Source: Chloroflexota bacterium
GTDB lineage: Bacteria > Chloroflexota > Limnocylindria > Limnocylindrales > CSP1-4
Direction of reading: 5' to 3'
NCBI GenBank assembly: GCA_021815005.1
Contig: JAKAHL010000067.1
Span: 1-8,532, forward strand
DNA length: 8,532 nt
Shown piece by piece: positions 6,652 to 8,532 of the stretch (its first letter is position 1; every line of letters begins with the position of its first letter). The notes under the pieces were generated by a model. That model searched no databases. It was not told the origin of the DNA and worked only from the letters and a program-made list of their open reading frames with translations. The position numbers and the translations under genes were made by a program.

Positions 6652-7562
6652 TGGCGACAGGCCCGGGAGCCGGGTCCGGTGGCGCCACGGCGGTCGCCAG
6701 GCTCGCCACGCCCGAGGACGTCCCGGTCATCCGCGCCATCCTCGCCGCCCACGGCAACGACGCCCCGCCGCGCGAGCGGCTCGGGCCGGACATCGTGGGG
6801 CCCTACGTCCTGCACCTGCTGGCGCACCACCGGGCCATGGTCAGCGAGCTGCCCGGCAGCGGGGTCGTGGCCTTCGACGCGGTGGCGGACGTGGGCATCG
6901 CCTGGCACCTGGCCGACCTGTTCGTTTGCCCGGCGCACCTCGGGCAGGGGCTGGGCAGGCAGCTGCTGGCGGCGCTCTACGGGGTTCGCCAGCCCCGGAC
7001 CACGTTCGCGTCCGACGATCCGCGCGCCCTGCCGATCTACATCCGGGCGGGCATGGCGGCACGCTGGGTGGCGCTCTACCTTGAGGGCGGGCCCGAGGCG
7101 GCGAGGCGCGCGTCGGCCGACCCGCGGGCCCGGGCCGTCGAGGTGGTGGACGGCGACCCGGCCGAGCAGGCCGCGCTGGAGCTGGCGTGGACCGGGGCCG
7201 ATCGCTCGCGCGACCACGAGCTGTGGGTGGGCTGGCCGGGCTCGGACCCGTTCATCGTGCGCGACGACGCCGGGCCGGTGGCCGTGGGCTACGGCCGCGA
7301 CCGGCAGACGGGACCGGCGGTGCGGGCGGTGGACCGGTTGGTGGTGCGCCCCGGCGCCGACCCGGTCGGCCCCGTGCTGGCGGCGGCCGGCCGCTGCATC
7401 GCCGCCGGCGACGTGCTGGACCTCACCGTGCCCGGCCCGAACCCCGCCATGCGCCCGCTGCTGGAGGCCGGGTTCTCCATCGACGACCGGGACGTGTACT
7501 GCGCCGGGCCGACGGACCCGCTGGACCCCGTCGCACGCCTGGTCAACGGCGGGCTGCTCTGA
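6651..7562 (+). CDS. GNAT family N-acetyltransferase, probably two GNAT-like halves
   Basis: A 303-residue protein whose N-terminal half (about residues 14-145) reads as a GNAT acetyltransferase. It has ARLATPEDVPVIRAILAAHG, then HLADLFVCPAHLGQGLGRQL with the acetyl-CoA pyrophosphate loop GQGLGR at 98-103, and a later IYIRAGMAARW block. The C-terminal half (about 160-290) has the same general order (VAVGYG, VDRLVVRPGADPVGPVLAAA, MRPLLEAGF) but lacks a clean Q/RxxGxG/A loop, so it looks like a degenerate second domain. Total length is about twice that of a single GNAT domain. ATG 6651 shares one base with the peptidase TGA, implying coupled translation; no separate promoter is needed. The acceptor substrate cannot be told from sequence. 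Confidence 0.8.
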   Translation: MATGPGAGSGGATAVARLATPEDVPVIRAILAAHGNDAPPRERLGPDIVGPYVLHLLAHHRAMVSELPGSGVVAFDAVADVGIAWHLADLFVCPAHLGQGLGRQLLAALYGVRQPRTTFASDDPRALPIYIRAGMAARWVALYLEGGPEAARRASADPRARAVEVVDGDPAEQAALELAWTGADRSRDHELWVGWPGSDPFIVRDDAGPVAVGYGRDRQTGPAVRAVDRLVVRPGADPVGPVLAAAGRCIAAGDVLDLTVPGPNPAMRPLLEAGFSIDDRDVYCAGPTDPLDPVARLVNGGLL

Positions 7563-7587
7563 GCCGGCGCGACCGGGCCGAGCACAG

Positions 7588-8019
7588 CTACCCGCCGGTG
7601 GCGAGCCGGTCGCGGCGGGCGAACTCGTCAAGCGCCTCGCGGCACTCGGCCGCGACGCGGAGCGCCTGGCGCACGAGCCACGGGTCCACGCGCGACGAGT
7701 CCTCCAGCTGCACGGTGGCGCCGCCGAGTCCCTCGTCCAGAACTATCCCCGACGCGTTGCGGTAGTCGGCCATCCAGTTCGCCTGGAGCGCGACCAGCAC
7801 CGCCACCACGACGTCGCGCGGGAACAGCCAGTCGAGGTGCGCGGCGTTGAGGTGGGCAACCAGCGCGTCGATGGCGATCGGCCGGCCACGGTCCATCCGC
7901 GCCAACGCGTCGAGCACGCGGAGCGAGGCGAACGGGTCACCGGGCTCCGCGATGACCGGCGGGGCGGGACGTTCGGCCGGGAAGCCGGCTGGGGCTGGGC
8001 GTCCGAAGGATGCGCGCAT
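7588..8019 (-). CDS. Conserved-looking hypothetical protein, 143 aa
   Basis: I do not recognise this protein. The first ~25 residues are rich in Pro and Ala. A compact, probably helical domain follows from about residue 30: ASLRVLDALARMDRGRPIAI, DALVAHLNAAHLDWLFPRDV, VVAVLVALQANWMADYRNAS. Then comes a short LDEGLGGATVQLED turn that may be a beta hairpin, and an acidic/basic C-terminal helix (ALRVAAECREALDEFARRDR). The helix-helix-hairpin order could be a winged helix, but that is speculation. No signal peptide or clear membrane span is visible. ATG 8019 has no Shine-Dalgarno site; TAGCCT at 8033-8028 could be a -10 box of a leaderless gene, and GTG 8037 is an in-frame alternative. It converges on the GNAT gene with a 25-nt gap. 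Confidence 0.65.
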   Translation of the reverse strand: MRASFGRPAPAGFPAERPAPPVIAEPGDPFASLRVLDALARMDRGRPIAIDALVAHLNAAHLDWLFPRDVVVAVLVALQANWMADYRNASGIVLDEGLGGATVQLEDSSRVDPWLVRQALRVAAECREALDEFARRDRLATGG

Positions 8020-8124
8020 CGCGTCGGAGGCTAGCACGCGGCGCCGGCGGATCCGTCGCGGTCGGGGCGTGCTGCGCCGGCGAGTTCGGGGCGTGGTCGG
8101 GTTGCCGCGCGGTTGCCGCGGGAT

Positions 8125-8274
8125 TGCCCGCCCGGCGGTCGTCCCGGTGCAGGTGCCCGCCCAGCGGGCAGCAGGGTGCGCGAGTTGGCGGGCGCGGGGC
8201 TGATTTGCTCGCCGCCACGCGGAGGGTTGCCCGCCCAGCGGGCACCCCGCGCCGGAGTGCCCGCCGGGCGGGCA
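8125..8274. repeat. Cluster of TGCCCGC-NNN-GCGGGCA palindromes
   Basis: Perfect 7-3-7 inverted repeats occur at 8154-8170 and 8228-8244 (spacer CCA) and at 8258-8274 (spacer CGG; here the pairing extends one more base on each side to 8257-8275). A degenerate copy with an intact left arm and altered right arm (GCGGTCG) lies at 8125-8141. Start-to-start distances are 29, 74 and 30 bp. They could be REP-like elements, multiple operator sites or transcript hairpins. Confidence 0.8.
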
Positions 8275-8309
8275 CGGCAGCGGGCACGGCAGCGGGCACG
8301 CCAGCGGGC
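8268..8309. repeat. 12-bp tandem repeat GCGGGCACGGCA
   Basis: Two exact copies (8268-8279, 8280-8291), a third with one mismatch (8292-8303) and half of a fourth (8304-8309). The first seven bases of the unit equal the right arm of the neighbouring palindrome, so the array looks like an expansion from that palindrome. Confidence 0.8.
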
Positions 8310-8340
8310 GAGCCGGGCAAGGCGCGCGAGGCGGTTCAGG

Positions 8341-8362
8341 TCGAGACGGCGCCGCGCCTCGA
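8341..8362 (-). terminator. Terminator-like hairpin after the right-edge gene
   Basis: On the minus strand TCGAGGCG pairs with CGTCTCGA (8 bp including one G-U) around a 6-nt loop, starting 10 nt after the TAG of the right-edge gene. A short GACGG-G-CCGTC palindrome sits between. There is no U-tract, so termination strength is uncertain. Confidence 0.4.
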
Positions 8363-8372
8363 CGGCCCGTCG

Positions 8373-8532
8373 CTACTCCGTCGTCGGCGCCCCCGCCTCG
8401 AGCGCGGGCGCCTCGCGCGTCGTCTCCGTCGCCGACCCCTCGATCGCGCCAACGCCAAGGGGAACCCACTTCGACGGGTCCTTGAGCCGGTGCGTGCCAT
8501 CGGCCCCGCGGTCGTGGGTGCCCACGAACCCG
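8373..8532 (-). CDS. C-terminal fragment of an unidentified protein, 5' end outside window
   Basis: The last 52 codons of a minus-strand gene that begins beyond the right edge, ending in TAG at 8373-8375. The visible peptide starts GFVGTHDRGADGTHRLKDPS, continues KWVPLGVGAIEG, and ends in a Glu/Thr/Ala/Pro-rich tail. Codons are strongly G/C-ended like the neighbours, and the hydrophilic tail looks like a natural C-terminus. I do not recognise the family from this fragment and assign no function. Confidence 0.6.
   Translation of the reverse strand, partial: GFVGTHDRGADGTHRLKDPSKWVPLGVGAIEGSATETTREAPALEAGAPTTE

Larger units (their letters stand above)
8020..8372. other. Non-coding region with palindrome cluster and tandem repeat
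   Basis: No credible gene is seen on either strand. The region lies upstream of the 143-aa gene and downstream of the right-edge gene. Its main content is a set of palindromes TGCCCGC-NNN-GCGGGCA, a GCGGGCACGGCA tandem repeat and a terminator-like hairpin, listed separately. A doubled GGTTGCCGCG at about 8100-8120 adds to the repetitive character. Confidence 0.7.

Noticed and set aside
7563..7587. Bidirectional terminator between the convergent GNAT and hypothetical genes
   Set aside because: The 25-nt gap has no stable stem with a U-tract; nearby complementarity is short and GC-driven.
8125..8309. CRISPR array
   Set aside because: The repeats are short palindromes with irregular spacing and merge into a tandem repeat. 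There are no spacers of constant length and no cas genes.

Overview
The window is very GC-rich (roughly three quarters G+C by eye) with strongly G/C-ended codons, GTG as well as ATG starts, and purine-rich Shine-Dalgarno sites beside starts that look leaderless. This fits a high-GC soil-type bacterium, most likely Chloroflexota or Actinomycetota. No marker here settles the phylum. Because stops are rare at this composition, many long open frames are shadows of real genes.

Layout from left to right. (1) Minus strand: the N-terminal part of a zinc-finger anti-sigma factor (running off the left edge), overlapped by an ECF-type sigma factor, which is preceded by a nitrilase-branch carbon-nitrogen hydrolase. 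A GAACC-N16-CGTAT promoter-like element with a strong Shine-Dalgarno site lies between nitrilase and sigma gene. It points to an autoregulated sigma/anti-sigma pair and fixes a long N-terminal extension on the sigma factor. (2) About 600 bp of low coding content (2322-2968) holding a truncated start of a dihydrofolate-reductase/RibD-like gene with an intact ribosome binding site. (3) Minus strand: pabB and pabC, coupled by a GTGA start/stop overlap, forming the chorismate-to-p-aminobenzoate part of folate synthesis. No pabA glutaminase gene is present. (4) Plus strand, divergent from pabB: a P1-family (DmpA/S58) self-cleaving aminopeptidase, coupled by TGATG to a GNAT acetyltransferase. (5) Minus strand, convergent with the GNAT gene: an unrecognised 143-residue protein. 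(6) A 353-bp non-coding stretch with a cluster of 17-19-nt GC-rich palindromes and a 12-bp tandem repeat. (7) The C-terminal 52 codons of an unidentified minus-strand gene at the right edge.

The genes look like ordinary chromosomal metabolism and regulation. I see no phage, transposase, CRISPR, toxin-antitoxin or defence genes and no clearly new multi-gene system. The points most worth a second look are the extended sigma factor with its candidate self-controlled promoter, the decayed reductase start upstream of the nitrilase, and the palindrome cluster near the right edge.
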